Shown here one piece after another: positions 17,422 to 26,195 of a DNA stretch of 64,000 nt. Within the stretch, counting starts at the first letter, position 1, and each line of letters begins with the position of its first letter. Origin of the DNA: Jatrophihabitans cynanchi. Its GTDB lineage: Bacteria; Actinomycetota; Actinomycetes; Mycobacteriales; Jatrophihabitantaceae. Under the pieces are notes generated by a model. That model searched no databases. It was not told the origin of the DNA and was given only the letters and a program-made list of their open reading frames with translations. The stretch lies in the NCBI RefSeq assembly GCF_027247405.1, contig NZ_CP097463.1, positions 3,844,001 to 3,908,000 on the forward strand, written 5' to 3'. Made by a program: the position numbers and the translations under genes.

Positions 17422-20407
17422 AGCGGCTGGCGGGCGCCGCGTCGGGCTGCGCCTGGCCCGGCTCTCGTTCACCGATCCAGCGGCGGCCGCGGACCTGCTG
17501 ATCGCCGCACCGCTGTGCTGGTGGGACGCGGCGAGCAACGCGCCGACGGGCGAGGACGCTGCCGCCGTCGTCGCCGCGCTGGGCCGCACGGCAGATCCGG
17601 ACGCTGCCCTGCGGGCGGTGGCCGCGATGGTGGGGGACCCGCGGGGGGAGCAGCTGCGGGACGCGTTGGGGCGAAGCGGCTCGTTGCGCGCCCGGCTGCT
17701 GAACCTGCTCGGTGCGTCCGCTGCGCTGGCCGAACATCTGATCGGGCACCCCGGGGACTGGCAGGCGCTGACGGGTGACTACGACGCCGCCGGTGTCCCC
17801 GGCCGGCTGACGACCGCAGCGACGGGTCCGGCCGCGGTCGACGTGTTGCGCGCCGCCTACCGGCGCGAGCTCGTCGCTATCGCCGGCCGGGATCTGGCGG
17901 GTGACCTCGATCTGCGCCAGGTCACCGCGGCGCTCGCCGACCTGGCCGGGCACACGCTTCAGGCCGCGCTCGACATCGCGTCGACCGGGCTGCCCGCGAG
18001 CGCCGAACCGTGCCGGCTGGCGATCATCGCGATGGGCAAGGCAGGCGGCCGCGAGCTGAACTACGTCTCGGACGTCGACGTCGTGTTCGTGGCCGAGCCG
18101 GGCGCGGACGAGGGCACCGCGGCCGACCCGGATCGTGCGCTGATCACCGCGGCCCACCTGGCGCGCGAGACCATGCGGATCTGCCACGCGGTCGCCTGGG
18201 AGGTCGACGCCGCGCTGCGTCCGGAGGGCAAGGACGGCCCGTTGGTGCGCACGCTGGCCAGCCACGAGAACTACTACCGGCGGTGGGCGAGCACCTGGGA
18301 GTTCCAGGCGCTGCTGAAGGCGCGCGCGGTGGCAGGTGACCGCGACCTGGGCGAGCGGTACGTGGCCACGATCGCGCCGTTCGTGTGGAGCGCCGCGGAG
18401 CGCGAGGATTTCGTCGCGGACGTGCGCGCCATGCGCACCAGGGTGGTGGAGCACCTGCCGCCGTCCATCGCACCGCGCGAGATCAAGCTCGGCCCCGGCG
18501 GGCTGCGGGACGTCGAGTTCGCGGTGCAGTTGCTGCAACTCGTGCACGGCCGCGGCGACGAGTCGCTGCGAGTGGGCGACACGCTCGGCGCCCTCGATGC
18601 GTTGCGCGACGGCGGTTACATCGGCCGCGACGACGCGCACAGCCTGATCGACGCCTACACCTTCCTGCGCGCCACCGAGCACCGGTTGCAGCTGCGCAAG
18701 CTGCGCCGCACCCACCTGATCCCGGAGCACGCGGCCGACCGCGCCTGGCTCGCCCTCGCGCTGGGCTACCGTGCCGACGCCCGCGGTGATGCCACCGCGG
18801 TGTGGGAGGCCGAGTGGGCGCTGCACGCACGCGAGGTGCGCCGGCTGCACGAAAAGCTGTTCTACCGGCCGTTGCTCGAAGCGGTCGCGCGGGTGCCGTC
18901 CGAAGCGCTGCGGCTGACGCCGCTGGAGGCCGGCCGCCGGCTCGCCGCGCTCGGCTTCGGCGATCCGTCCGGCGCGCTGAGGCACATCGAGGCGCTTACC
19001 GCCGGCCTCTCGCGGCGAGCCGTCCTGCAGCGCACCCTGCTGCCGGTGATGCTGTCCGAGTTCGCCGACGCGCCGGACCCGGACGGCGGCCTGCTCGCGT
19101 ACCGGCGGATCTCCGAGGAACTCGGCAGCACGCACTGGTACCTGCGCCTGCTACGCGACGAAGGGGCGGTCGCTACCCGGCTCGCGCACCTGCTCGGCAC
19201 CAGCCGGTACGTCGCGCGGCTGCTGACCCGCGCTCCCGAGGCGCTCACCCTGCTCGCGGATGACGAGGAGTTGCGCCCGCGCAGCCCCGCCGACGTGGCC
19301 CTCGAGATGAGCGAATCGGCCGCGCGTCAGGACGACGCCTCGGCATCCGTGGCGGTGGTCCGCGGGGTGCGCCGTCAGGAGCTGCTGCGCACCGCGTTCG
19401 CCGACCTGCTCGGCATGCTCGACGTGACGCAGGTGTGCTCGGCGGTCAGCGTGATCACCGACTCCACACTGGAGGCGGCGCTGCAGATCGCCACCCGCGC
19501 GGTCGCGGCCGAGCTCGGGCTCGACCGGCTGCCCGTCCGGTTCGCGGTGATCGCGATGGGACGCCTCGGTGGCGGGGAGGCCGGCTACGGGTCGGACGCC
19601 GACGTCATGTTCGTCTACGAAGACGTCGAGGAGCCGGCGACCGGTGACGGTGCCCGCGTGGCGCACGAGCTCGCCGGCCGGCTGCGGTCGCTGCTCGCCT
19701 CGCCGTCGTCCAGCGACCCGCCGATGGTGGTCGATGCCGACCTGCGCCCGGAGGGACGCAACGGTCCGCTGGTGCGCTCGCTGGCCTCGTACGAGCAGTA
19801 CTACGCGCGCTGGTCCGAACCGTGGGAGGCCCAGGCCCTGCTGCGCGCCCGGCCCTTCGCCGGCGACATCGCGCTGAGGGAGCGCTTCACCGCGCTCATC
19901 GACCCGATCCGCTACCCGGCCGGCGGCCTGACCGCGCGGGAGCTGACCGAGATCCGGCGGGTGAAGGGCCGCATCGACAGCGAGCGGCTGCCCCGCGGCG
20001 CCGACCCGAACACGCATCTGAAGCTGGGGCGCGGCGGCCTGGCGGACGTGGAGTGGACGGTCCAGCTGCTGCAGTTGCAGCATGCGGGCGAGCTGCCCGC
20101 GCTGCGGACCGTGCGCACGGTCGACGCGCTCGGCGCAGCCGCCGGAGCCGGTTTGCTCGCCGCCGAGCAGGCCCGAGCGCTGCTGGACGCCTGGCGCGCG
20201 GCGACCCGGCTGCGCAACGCGATCGTGCTGGTCCGCGACAAGCCAGAGGACCAGCTGGCGCACCTGGGCGGCGCGCTGGCCGGCGTCGGCGCTGCGGCCG
20301 GTTACCCTGCCGGGTTCGACCCGGGGCAGGTGGTCGACGACTACCGGCGCGCGGCGCGGCGGGCCCGGGCCGTCGTGGAGCAGGTGTTCTACGGACCGCA
20401 GCGCTGA
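17414..20407 (+). CDS. glnE: Bifunctional glutamine synthetase adenylyltransferase/removase
   Basis: GlnE attaches AMP to, and removes it from, a Tyr of glutamine synthetase, so it sets GS activity to nitrogen supply. The protein has 997 residues with two nucleotidyltransferase domains: removase (about 190-300) with GKAGGRELNYVSDVDVVFV, and adenylyltransferase (about 690-800) with GRLGGGEAGYGSDADVMFV. Each is followed by a helical GlnD/PII-uridylyl-like module (IKLGPGGLRDVEFAVQLLQL and LKLGRGGLADVEWTVQLLQL). The ATG overlaps the amidotransferase stop. Its natural target glnA1 lies 37 kb away because of the inserted element. Confidence 0.95.
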   Translation: MSEAAGGRRVGLRLARLSFTDPAAAADLLIAAPLCWWDAASNAPTGEDAAAVVAALGRTADPDAALRAVAAMVGDPRGEQLRDALGRSGSLRARLLNLLGASAALAEHLIGHPGDWQALTGDYDAAGVPGRLTTAATGPAAVDVLRAAYRRELVAIAGRDLAGDLDLRQVTAALADLAGHTLQAALDIASTGLPASAEPCRLAIIAMGKAGGRELNYVSDVDVVFVAEPGADEGTAADPDRALITAAHLARETMRICHAVAWEVDAALRPEGKDGPLVRTLASHENYYRRWASTWEFQALLKARAVAGDRDLGERYVATIAPFVWSAAEREDFVADVRAMRTRVVEHLPPSIAPREIKLGPGGLRDVEFAVQLLQLVHGRGDESLRVGDTLGALDALRDGGYIGRDDAHSLIDAYTFLRATEHRLQLRKLRRTHLIPEHAADRAWLALALGYRADARGDATAVWEAEWALHAREVRRLHEKLFYRPLLEAVARVPSEALRLTPLEAGRRLAALGFGDPSGALRHIEALTAGLSRRAVLQRTLLPVMLSEFADAPDPDGGLLAYRRISEELGSTHWYLRLLRDEGAVATRLAHLLGTSRYVARLLTRAPEALTLLADDEELRPRSPADVALEMSESAARQDDASASVAVVRGVRRQELLRTAFADLLGMLDVTQVCSAVSVITDSTLEAALQIATRAVAAELGLDRLPVRFAVIAMGRLGGGEAGYGSDADVMFVYEDVEEPATGDGARVAHELAGRLRSLLASPSSSDPPMVVDADLRPEGRNGPLVRSLASYEQYYARWSEPWEAQALLRARPFAGDIALRERFTALIDPIRYPAGGLTARELTEIRRVKGRIDSERLPRGADPNTHLKLGRGGLADVEWTVQLLQLQHAGELPALRTVRTVDALGAAAGAGLLAAEQARALLDAWRAATRLRNAIVLVRDKPEDQLAHLGGALAGVGAAAGYPAGFDPGQVVDDYRRAARRARAVVEQVFYGPQR

Positions 20408-20422
20408 GCGGCGTCGCGGACC

Positions 20423-20457
20423 AGAGCAAGCCCGATCAGAGCAAGCCCGATCAGAGC
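20423..20457 (+). repeat. 15-bp tandem repeat after glnE
   Basis: AGAGCAAGCCCGATC occurs twice in a row (20423-20437 and 20438-20452) followed by AGAGC. It lies between the glnE stop and the convergent membrane-protein stop. Confidence 0.7.
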
Positions 20458-20792
20458 GCGACGAGCAGCGTGCCGAGCGCGGCGAACGCCCAGCACCCGC
20501 CGGCCACGGTGAGCACGTTCCACAGCCGGTCGGCCGGCCGCGACGTGTGCCAGGCGAGACGGATCAGGACGACCGATGCCACCGCGACGCCGAGCACCGA
20601 CAGCAGGTCGGCGACGGTGATGCCACGGTCCTGGCTGAGCACGAACAGCACGCTGCCCTCGAGCCGGTGGTCGGCCGACAGCCACGCGATGCTGAACAAC
20701 AGCAGGCCGCAGGCGGGAACCGCGGAACGCCGGACGATGGTCGCGCCGAGGCAGAGCAGCAACCCGCAGAGAGTGATGAGCGCAGCAGCCAT
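20451..20792 (-). CDS. Small four-helix membrane protein
   Basis: A 113-residue hydrophobic protein with about four membrane helices (residues 2-18, 25-40, 62-80, 92-110) and no recognised domain. It follows the PAP2-type gene on the same strand with 24 bases between, so it may share its transcript. Function unknown. Its stop is 44 bases from the convergent glnE stop. Confidence 0.55.
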   Translation of the reverse strand: MAAALITLCGLLLCLGATIVRRSAVPACGLLLFSIAWLSADHRLEGSVLFVLSQDRGITVADLLSVLGVAVASVVLIRLAWHTSRPADRLWNVLTVAGGCWAFAALGTLLVAL

Positions 20793-20816
20793 GGTGACGA
20801 GTGATCGATGCCGGGA

Positions 20817-21737
20817 TCAGGGCTGCGGCGTGCTCGGGGTGGTGGGCCCGGTCGCGTGCTCGCGAGCGTCCTCGGTCAGCGAGAAGTCCGGCGCGTCCAG
20901 CGGCGGCGTGAACGCGCCGTGCCCCGACAGCAGCCATTGGATGGCGAAGCCGACGCCGAGCACGAGCGCGCCGCCGACCGCGTCGATCACGAAGTGGTTC
21001 GCGGTGCCGACGATGACCAGGAGCGTTCCTACCGGGTACAGCAGGCCGAGGACGCGCACCCAGCGCCGCCAGGCGCAGGCCCAGATCGCGATGCCGCACC
21101 ACATCGCCCACGCGATGTGCAGGCTCGGCATCGCGGCGTACTGGTTGGAGTGCTGGGCGACCGACGGATCGGCCAGCGAACCCCAGGTGTGGAACTTGGC
21201 GAGCGTGTCGACGTAGTCGAAGTTGGGCAGCAGCCGCGGCGGTGCCAGCGGGTACAGGTAGAAGCCGAGCAGACCGAGCAGCGTGGACGCGACCAGCACC
21301 GAGCGCGCGCCGCGGTAGACGTGCGAGCGCTTGCGGAACAGCCACACCATCACCGCGATCGTCACGATGAAGTGCAGCGTCGCGTAGTAGTAGTCCATCA
21401 CCTGCGCGAGCCACTCGGTGGCCGCGACGAAGTGGTTGAACGACAGCTCGAAGTTCAGGTGCAGGACGTCCTGCAGGTGCTGCACGGAATGCCCGTGCCG
21501 GAGGGCGATCTCCGCCTGTTCCGGCACCGCGTTGCGGCCGATCGTGTAGAGCCAGTAGCCGATGGCGATGATCGCCAACTCCTGCCACCACACCGGCCGC
21601 CGCCAGCGGAGCATCCGGTGGGGGAGGAGGCCGGTGAAACCGCGGCGGTTCTGTGCGGCGGCAGTGTCCGTGGACGGCTGCACTGCGACCATGCCGCAAT
21701 CATCGCACCCGGTACCGTCGCATTTGCGGCACAGCAC
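20817..21737 (-). CDS. PAP2-type membrane phosphatase/transferase with N-terminal Cys cluster
   Basis: The 306-residue protein has about six membrane helices and the PAP2 blocks PLAPPRLLP, AAMPSLHIAWAMW and GTANHFVIDAVGG, whose His and Arg/Lys residues make the phosphate site, as in the inositol-phosphotransferase-like PAP2_3 group. The GTG at 21737 is preferred: GAGGA lies 6 bases before it and it is 9 bases after the glycerate kinase stop. This adds an N-terminus CRKCDGTGCDDC with two CxxC pairs, a possible zinc knuckle. The alternative ATG at 21692 would remove it. Confidence 0.78.
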   Translation of the reverse strand: MLCRKCDGTGCDDCGMVAVQPSTDTAAAQNRRGFTGLLPHRMLRWRRPVWWQELAIIAIGYWLYTIGRNAVPEQAEIALRHGHSVQHLQDVLHLNFELSFNHFVAATEWLAQVMDYYYATLHFIVTIAVMVWLFRKRSHVYRGARSVLVASTLLGLLGFYLYPLAPPRLLPNFDYVDTLAKFHTWGSLADPSVAQHSNQYAAMPSLHIAWAMWCGIAIWACAWRRWVRVLGLLYPVGTLLVIVGTANHFVIDAVGGALVLGVGFAIQWLLSGHGAFTPPLDAPDFSLTEDAREHATGPTTPSTPQP

Positions 21738-21746
21738 GGCGCGTCC

Positions 21747-22754
21747 TCAGTTACCGCCGGTGCCGCGTACGCGGGCCAGCAGGTCGGCGACCGCCTCGCG
21801 GACGCAGGCGGCGGTGTCGCGCTGTGCACGCTGGCCGAAGCGGGCGGTCAGGTCCACGACGTCCGCCCCGCCGACGCTCGTCCCGCGGGCCACCTGCCCG
21901 GCAACGACGGCGACCGGGCGGCCCACCTTGCGGCACAGCGCGACGACGCCGCCTACCGCCTTGCCGGACAGGCTGGTCGGGTCGAGCTTGCCCTCGCCGG
22001 TGACGACCAGGTCGGCGGCCGCGATCTTCGCCGCCAGGTCGAGGTGGTTGGCGACCAGGTCGAAACCGGGTACGACCGACGCCCCGAGTGCCGCGAGGCC
22101 GCCGGCAAGCCCGCCGGCCGCTCCGGATCCCGCGATCGCGCCGACGTCGATCCCGAACTCGTCGCGGTACCGCGCGGCCAACTCGTCCAAACGTTCGGTG
22201 AGCGCGGCGACCTGGCCGGGATCGGCGCCCTTCTGCGGCGCGAACACCTCGGCGGCGTCGCGGAACCGGGTGGTGACGTCGGTGGCGACGCGAACCGTGT
22301 AGCCGCGCGTGCCGTCGAGCGGGGCGTACTTGCGCAACACGTCCAGCGCACCGAGCCCGCCGTCCGTGGTGACCGACCCGCCCGCGCCGACGATGACGTC
22401 GGTGGCACCCGCCCGGATCGCGGCCGCGATCAACTCGCCGGTGCCGGTGGTGGTTGCCGTCGTCGGGTCGTGGTCGTCCCCGGCCACGGGCTGGCCGGAC
22501 GCGAGCGCCATCTCGATCACCGCGCGGGCGCCGTCGAGCAGCCACTGTGCCGTCACCGGCGCGCCGGACGGGCCGGTGACCTCGGTGTCCCGGTTGGCGC
22601 CGCCGAAGCAGTCCAGCAGGCCCTCGCCGCCGTCGGCGATGGGGGCGCGGTCGCTGTCCCATCCCAGGTCGGCAGCCGCCGCGACGACGGCATCGGCGAC
22701 CTCGGTGGCGGTTGCGGTGCCCCGGAACTTGTCCGGGAGGGCGAGCACGCGCAT
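21747..22754 (-). CDS. glxK: Glycerate kinase
   Basis: A 335-residue enzyme of the GarK/GlxK family that phosphorylates D-glycerate to 2-phosphoglycerate. Family blocks are LALPDKFRGTATATEVA, PIADGGEGLLDCF, GTGELIAAAIRAGATDVI, GAGGSVTTDGGLGAL, GSGAAGGLAGGLAALGA and VVTGEGKLDPTSLSGK. No glyoxylate-pathway neighbours are seen. It is followed closely by the PAP2-type gene. Confidence 0.92.
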   Translation of the reverse strand: MRVLALPDKFRGTATATEVADAVVAAAADLGWDSDRAPIADGGEGLLDCFGGANRDTEVTGPSGAPVTAQWLLDGARAVIEMALASGQPVAGDDHDPTTATTTGTGELIAAAIRAGATDVIVGAGGSVTTDGGLGALDVLRKYAPLDGTRGYTVRVATDVTTRFRDAAEVFAPQKGADPGQVAALTERLDELAARYRDEFGIDVGAIAGSGAAGGLAGGLAALGASVVPGFDLVANHLDLAAKIAAADLVVTGEGKLDPTSLSGKAVGGVVALCRKVGRPVAVVAGQVARGTSVGGADVVDLTARFGQRAQRDTAACVREAVADLLARVRGTGGN

Positions 22755-22771
22755 CCGCCGATTGTGCAGCA

Positions 22772-22803
22772 CACCCCGCCCGGAGCGGAGTCCGGGCGGG
22801 GTG
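22772..22803 (-). terminator. Strong hairpin after alkaline phosphatase
   Basis: CACCCCGCCCGGA (22772-22784) and TCCGGGCGGGGTG (22791-22803) form a perfect 13-bp stem with a 6-base loop. It lies between the phosphatase stop and the glycerate kinase start on the same strand, so it would end the phosphatase transcript. Confidence 0.7.
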
Positions 22804-22821
22804 CCCGTCGCGCGGAGTGGA

Positions 22822-24198
22822 TCAGGTCAGTCGCAGTGCCCGGCCCATGGTGGCGAACAGGTCGGTCTGATTGGTCACGCCGAGCACGTTGGCCGCCTGC
22901 GGTCCCTTCGCCGCGATGCGGACTTCGGTGCCGGTGTGCTGCTGCGAGCCGGTGATGTCGGCGGTCGCGTAGCTGACGGTCATGTCCGCACCGTCTTGGG
23001 TGCGCAGCGTTGCCGTGTAGCCCTTCGTGGTGCTACCGGTCTCGACGATCTGGCTGGTGTGGCCGTGATCGGCGGTGACGACGACGAGCGTGTCCGGGTG
23101 TGAGCGCTGGTAGTTCAGCGCCGCGCGCACGGCCTTGTCGAACTCGACCGTCTCACCGATCTGGCCGCACGGGTTCGCCGCGTGGTCCTGCTTGTCGATC
23201 GAGGCGCCCTCGATCTGCAGGAAGAAGCCCTTGCGCGAACCGGCCGAGGCCTTGTCGAGCAGCGAGATCGCCTTGCTCGCCATGTCCGACAGGTGCGGCT
23301 GCGATGCGGCGCGCGCGGTGTTCACGGTGCACCGGCTACTGGCGGTCCCGGTGCTGGTGGGCTTGGGGCCGGCCCACTCCAGGTCCATGTTGTTCTTCGC
23401 GAACGTGCCGAGAAGCGGCTTGCCCGGCCTGATCGACCTGATCTTCGCCAGCCCCGCGGCGTCGGTCGCGATCTGGTAGTCGTTCACCTGGGCCTGCTGC
23501 AGGACGCTCAACCCGCGGTACCGGCCGGCCTGGACGGTCTGGTCGAAGTACTGCTTGCCGCCGCCGAGCATGACGTCCGGGGCGAGCGCGACCATCTGCT
23601 CGGCGATGGATCCGGCGCCGCCGTTCTGCTTGGCGTTGACCGCGCACGCTGCCATCGACTGCGGGCCCTTGCAGTCGCGGCTCACGACGTGCGAGGCGAG
23701 CACGGCCGGTGTGGCGTCCTGCAACTCGGCGGTCGTGACGTCGCCGGTGCGGTAGCCGGCGCGCTTGGCCAGTTCCAGGATCGTGGTGACCGGTTTGCCG
23801 TTGGGCAACACGGAGATGGCGCCGTTGTACGTCTTGTGCCCGGTGGCCCACCCGGTGCCGGAGGCGGCGGAGTCGGTGACGTAGTCGGGCAAGCGCGGGT
23901 TGTCCTTCTGGACCGCGTAGGTGGTGTACTCGCCGGTCATCGGCAGCGTGTCCATCGCCAGGCGGCCGTTCGCGCCGACCTGGTAGTTGCGGGCGATGGT
24001 GATCTCACTGTCGCCCATGCCGTCGCCGATCAGCAGGATCACGTTGCGGGCCTTGCCGCCGATCACCTGCTTGCGCAACTCGCCGGTACGGTCACTCGCG
24101 TTGCTGCCTGCGTAGGCGAGCGCCGGGATCGCGACGGCTGCAGCCGCGATGGTCGCCGTGATCGCCAGCTTGGCCCGGCGGCGATGCGTGCTTGTCAT
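22822..24198 (-). CDS. phoA: Secreted alkaline phosphatase (PhoA family)
   Basis: A 458-residue phosphomonoesterase with a signal peptide (basic start, hydrophobic core, ALAYAGS) for export. The metal and catalytic motifs are VILLIGDGMGDSEI, YVTDSAASGTGWATG (the phosphorylated Ser), FFLQIEGASIDKQDHAANP and VTADHGHTSQIVE. It supplies phosphate from organic esters outside the cell. It is single-gene, closed by the hairpin at 22772-22803. No Pho box was identified. Confidence 0.92.
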   Translation of the reverse strand: MTSTHRRRAKLAITATIAAAAVAIPALAYAGSNASDRTGELRKQVIGGKARNVILLIGDGMGDSEITIARNYQVGANGRLAMDTLPMTGEYTTYAVQKDNPRLPDYVTDSAASGTGWATGHKTYNGAISVLPNGKPVTTILELAKRAGYRTGDVTTAELQDATPAVLASHVVSRDCKGPQSMAACAVNAKQNGGAGSIAEQMVALAPDVMLGGGKQYFDQTVQAGRYRGLSVLQQAQVNDYQIATDAAGLAKIRSIRPGKPLLGTFAKNNMDLEWAGPKPTSTGTASSRCTVNTARAASQPHLSDMASKAISLLDKASAGSRKGFFLQIEGASIDKQDHAANPCGQIGETVEFDKAVRAALNYQRSHPDTLVVVTADHGHTSQIVETGSTTKGYTATLRTQDGADMTVSYATADITGSQQHTGTEVRIAAKGPQAANVLGVTNQTDLFATMGRALRLT

Positions 24199-24423
24199 GC
24201 AGACTCCCCTTGTTCAGTGGATGGTGAGGACGCTGCACACGCAATCAGTCGTGGACGTCGCCGGGCGGACGCCGACGTTTAGCGGTAGTGGCCGCTCGAT
24301 GAACGTCGAGAGTGAACGACCGTCCTGCGATCGCGGGCCCAGGACCCCGCAATCGCATGTCGGAGCGGTAGATCAGGACGACCCGGTGGCGTGATCCGTG
24401 CTCTGATCGAATGTGACCCGCCG

Positions 24424-25250
24424 TCAGAGCCGAGCTGCGGATCGTTCGGTCTCCCGCCAGAGCCGGGCGGCGGTCGCCGTGTCGTAGGAGGCGTCGGAGG
24501 ATCTGACGGGGCTGAACCGGTTGTAGTAAGCGCCGCCGTTGATGCCGGCGGCGGTCGCGAGGTGGACGAGCGGTTCTGCACCCTTGCGTGCGGAGAGGGA
24601 GATGGCGTGCATGGCGGCGACGCGGATCCGCGGGAAGTGGCGGCCAAGGTCGGTGCGGACCATGCCGGGGTGCACGGCGACGACGGTAAGTTCAGGATGC
24701 CGGCGCTGAAACTCGTAGCTGTCGAGCAGGTTGGCGAGCTTGCTGCGGCTGTAGGTCAGGAAGGGGTCGTAGCCGCGTTCGCAGTTCAGGTCGGTGAAGT
24801 CGATCTCGACCGGTGCCGTGCCGAACAGCGCCGCCCGGTGGCCTTCTGAGTTGACGTGCACGACCCGCCCGTCGCCTCGTCGCAGCAGCGGCAGCAGTTC
24901 GCGGGTGAGCCGGTGGGGCGCGAGGTGGTGCACGGCGCGATTGAGTTCGACGCCCTCGTCGCTGAGCTGCCGGTCGGGCAGCATCAGCCCGGCGTTGTTG
25001 ATCAGCGTGTCGAGGTGGTCGGCGCTGGCCGTGATCGCGGCGACGCGCGGGACACGCCGGTCGCAGTAGCCACGTCGGCGGTGATGACGGTCGCGGAGGG
25101 GAGTTCGCCGCGCAGGTGCTCGGTGCGGCTCGGGTTGCGGCCGATGAGGACGAGACGGTGGCCCTCGGCGGCAAGCCGGCGGGCCGCCTGGTGCCCAAGG
25201 CCCGAGGTCGCGCCGACGACCACGATCGTCCGAGCCGGGCTGCCGCTCAT
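24424..25250 (-). pseudogene. Short-chain dehydrogenase, frameshifted
   Basis: The first part, from ATG at 25250, reads TIVVVGATSGLGHQAARRLAAEGH, a Rossmann TGxxxGxG region. At about 25050-25060 the frame changes and the rest continues as DHLDTLINNAGLMLPDRQ, HVNSEGHRA and LTYSRSKLANLL (the Tyr and Lys of the active site) to the stop. Both parts are well conserved, so one small indel in a GCGCG run separates them. It could be a recent mutation or a base-calling error. The start overlaps the upstream SDR stop by ATGA. Confidence 0.75.
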
Positions 25251-26110
25251 CGGGCGCTGGCGGGAGTCGTGCGGCGCAGCCCGAACACGGTGGTGAGCAG
25301 GCGCTCCCGCAGTCCGGCCGGCAGGTGGGCGAGCACGCCGAACAATGCGACCCCCTTGCCCGCGGCGTAGTGGCGTTTCGGTCGGCGGGCACCGACGGCC
25401 TTGACGATGACCTTCGCGACCGGCTCGACCTGGCCGAGCTTCTGCTTGGCGGCGGCGGCGCCGAACGCCGCGAGTTGGTTGCGGTAGAGCGCGGCCCGGT
25501 CCGGGTCGGCGGCGGCCAGCCAGGTGCGCATGTCCGTCTCAGCCTTGGCGAAGATCTCGGTCTGCGTCCCGCCGGGTTCGACGACAACCACCGGGATGCT
25601 CCACGCGGCGAGCTCGAGGCGCAGCGCGTCTGACAGCGACGCCACCGCCGCCTTGCTCGCACCGATCGGCGCCATGAACGGCACCGCGACCCGGGCCGTC
25701 GGAGCGCTGATGTTGATCAACCGGCCTGACCCTGCCCGCAAGAGCGGCAAGAATGCCTGCGCCACGTAGGCCGGACCGAAGGTGTTCACCTCGAACTGGC
25801 GCCGCAGCTGCTCCGGCGGGATCAGTTCGAGCGGACCCTGCACGATCAGCCCGGCGTTATTGATCACAGCGGACAGGCCGGCGGCCCCGACGTGCGCGCT
25901 GACCTGCTCGGTCGCCGCGGCGACACTGTGCGGGTCGCTGACGTCGATCGGCACCAGCCGGACATCGGCAAGCTGCTCGAGCGTCCCGACGTCCTTGTGC
26001 ACGCCGGCATACACCGTGTAGCCGGCGGCGACCAGCAGGCGGGTTGTCGCCGCGCCGACGCCGGCGGCAGCGCCAGTGATGAATACGTTGCCCAGGTGGG
26101 GCCGGGTCAT
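25247..26110 (-). CDS. Short-chain dehydrogenase/reductase with altered active-site Tyr
   Basis: A 287-residue SDR with the nucleotide motif TGAAAGVGAATT, the structural NNAGLIVQGP and the catalytic Ser in INISAPTARV. The usual YxxxK reads IGASK, so the Tyr acid is replaced by Ile; activity is doubtful or unusual. The ATG at 26110 is chosen. It begins 23 bases from the PadR-type inverted repeat and is translated with the following SDR gene through an ATGA overlap. It is expected to be repressed by the divergent PadR protein. Confidence 0.8.
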   Translation of the reverse strand: MTRPHLGNVFITGAAAGVGAATTRLLVAAGYTVYAGVHKDVGTLEQLADVRLVPIDVSDPHSVAAATEQVSAHVGAAGLSAVINNAGLIVQGPLELIPPEQLRRQFEVNTFGPAYVAQAFLPLLRAGSGRLINISAPTARVAVPFMAPIGASKAAVASLSDALRLELAAWSIPVVVVEPGGTQTEIFAKAETDMRTWLAAADPDRAALYRNQLAAFGAAAAKQKLGQVEPVAKVIVKAVGARRPKRHYAAGKGVALFGVLAHLPAGLRERLLTTVFGLRRTTPASAR

Positions 26111-26132
26111 GACCACTCCAAACGTTGATTGC

Positions 26133-26154
26133 GACATGTTGATTGACACATGTC
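26133..26154. promoter_or_regulatory. PadR-type operator 1
   Basis: GACATGT (26133-26139) and ACATGTC (26148-26154) form a perfect inverted repeat with an 8-base spacer. It contains ATGT-N8-ACAT, the consensus reported for PadR-family repressors. It lies between the SDR operon start and the padR start. Confidence 0.75.
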
Positions 26155-26173
26155 AGCGTGCAGGAATGGATCT

Positions 26174-26195
26174 GACCTGTCAAGATGAACATGTC
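26174..26195. promoter_or_regulatory. PadR-type operator 2, overlapping the padR start
   Basis: GACCTGT (26174-26180), 8 bases, then ACATGTC (26189-26195): the same layout as operator 1 with one mismatch. It covers the first codons of padR, as expected for autorepression. The two sites are 41 bases apart centre to centre, roughly four helical turns. Confidence 0.65.

Noticed and set aside
17315-20263. Long minus-strand frames opposite glnE
   Set aside because: Composition is typical of antisense shadow frames and glnE is full length with all motifs.
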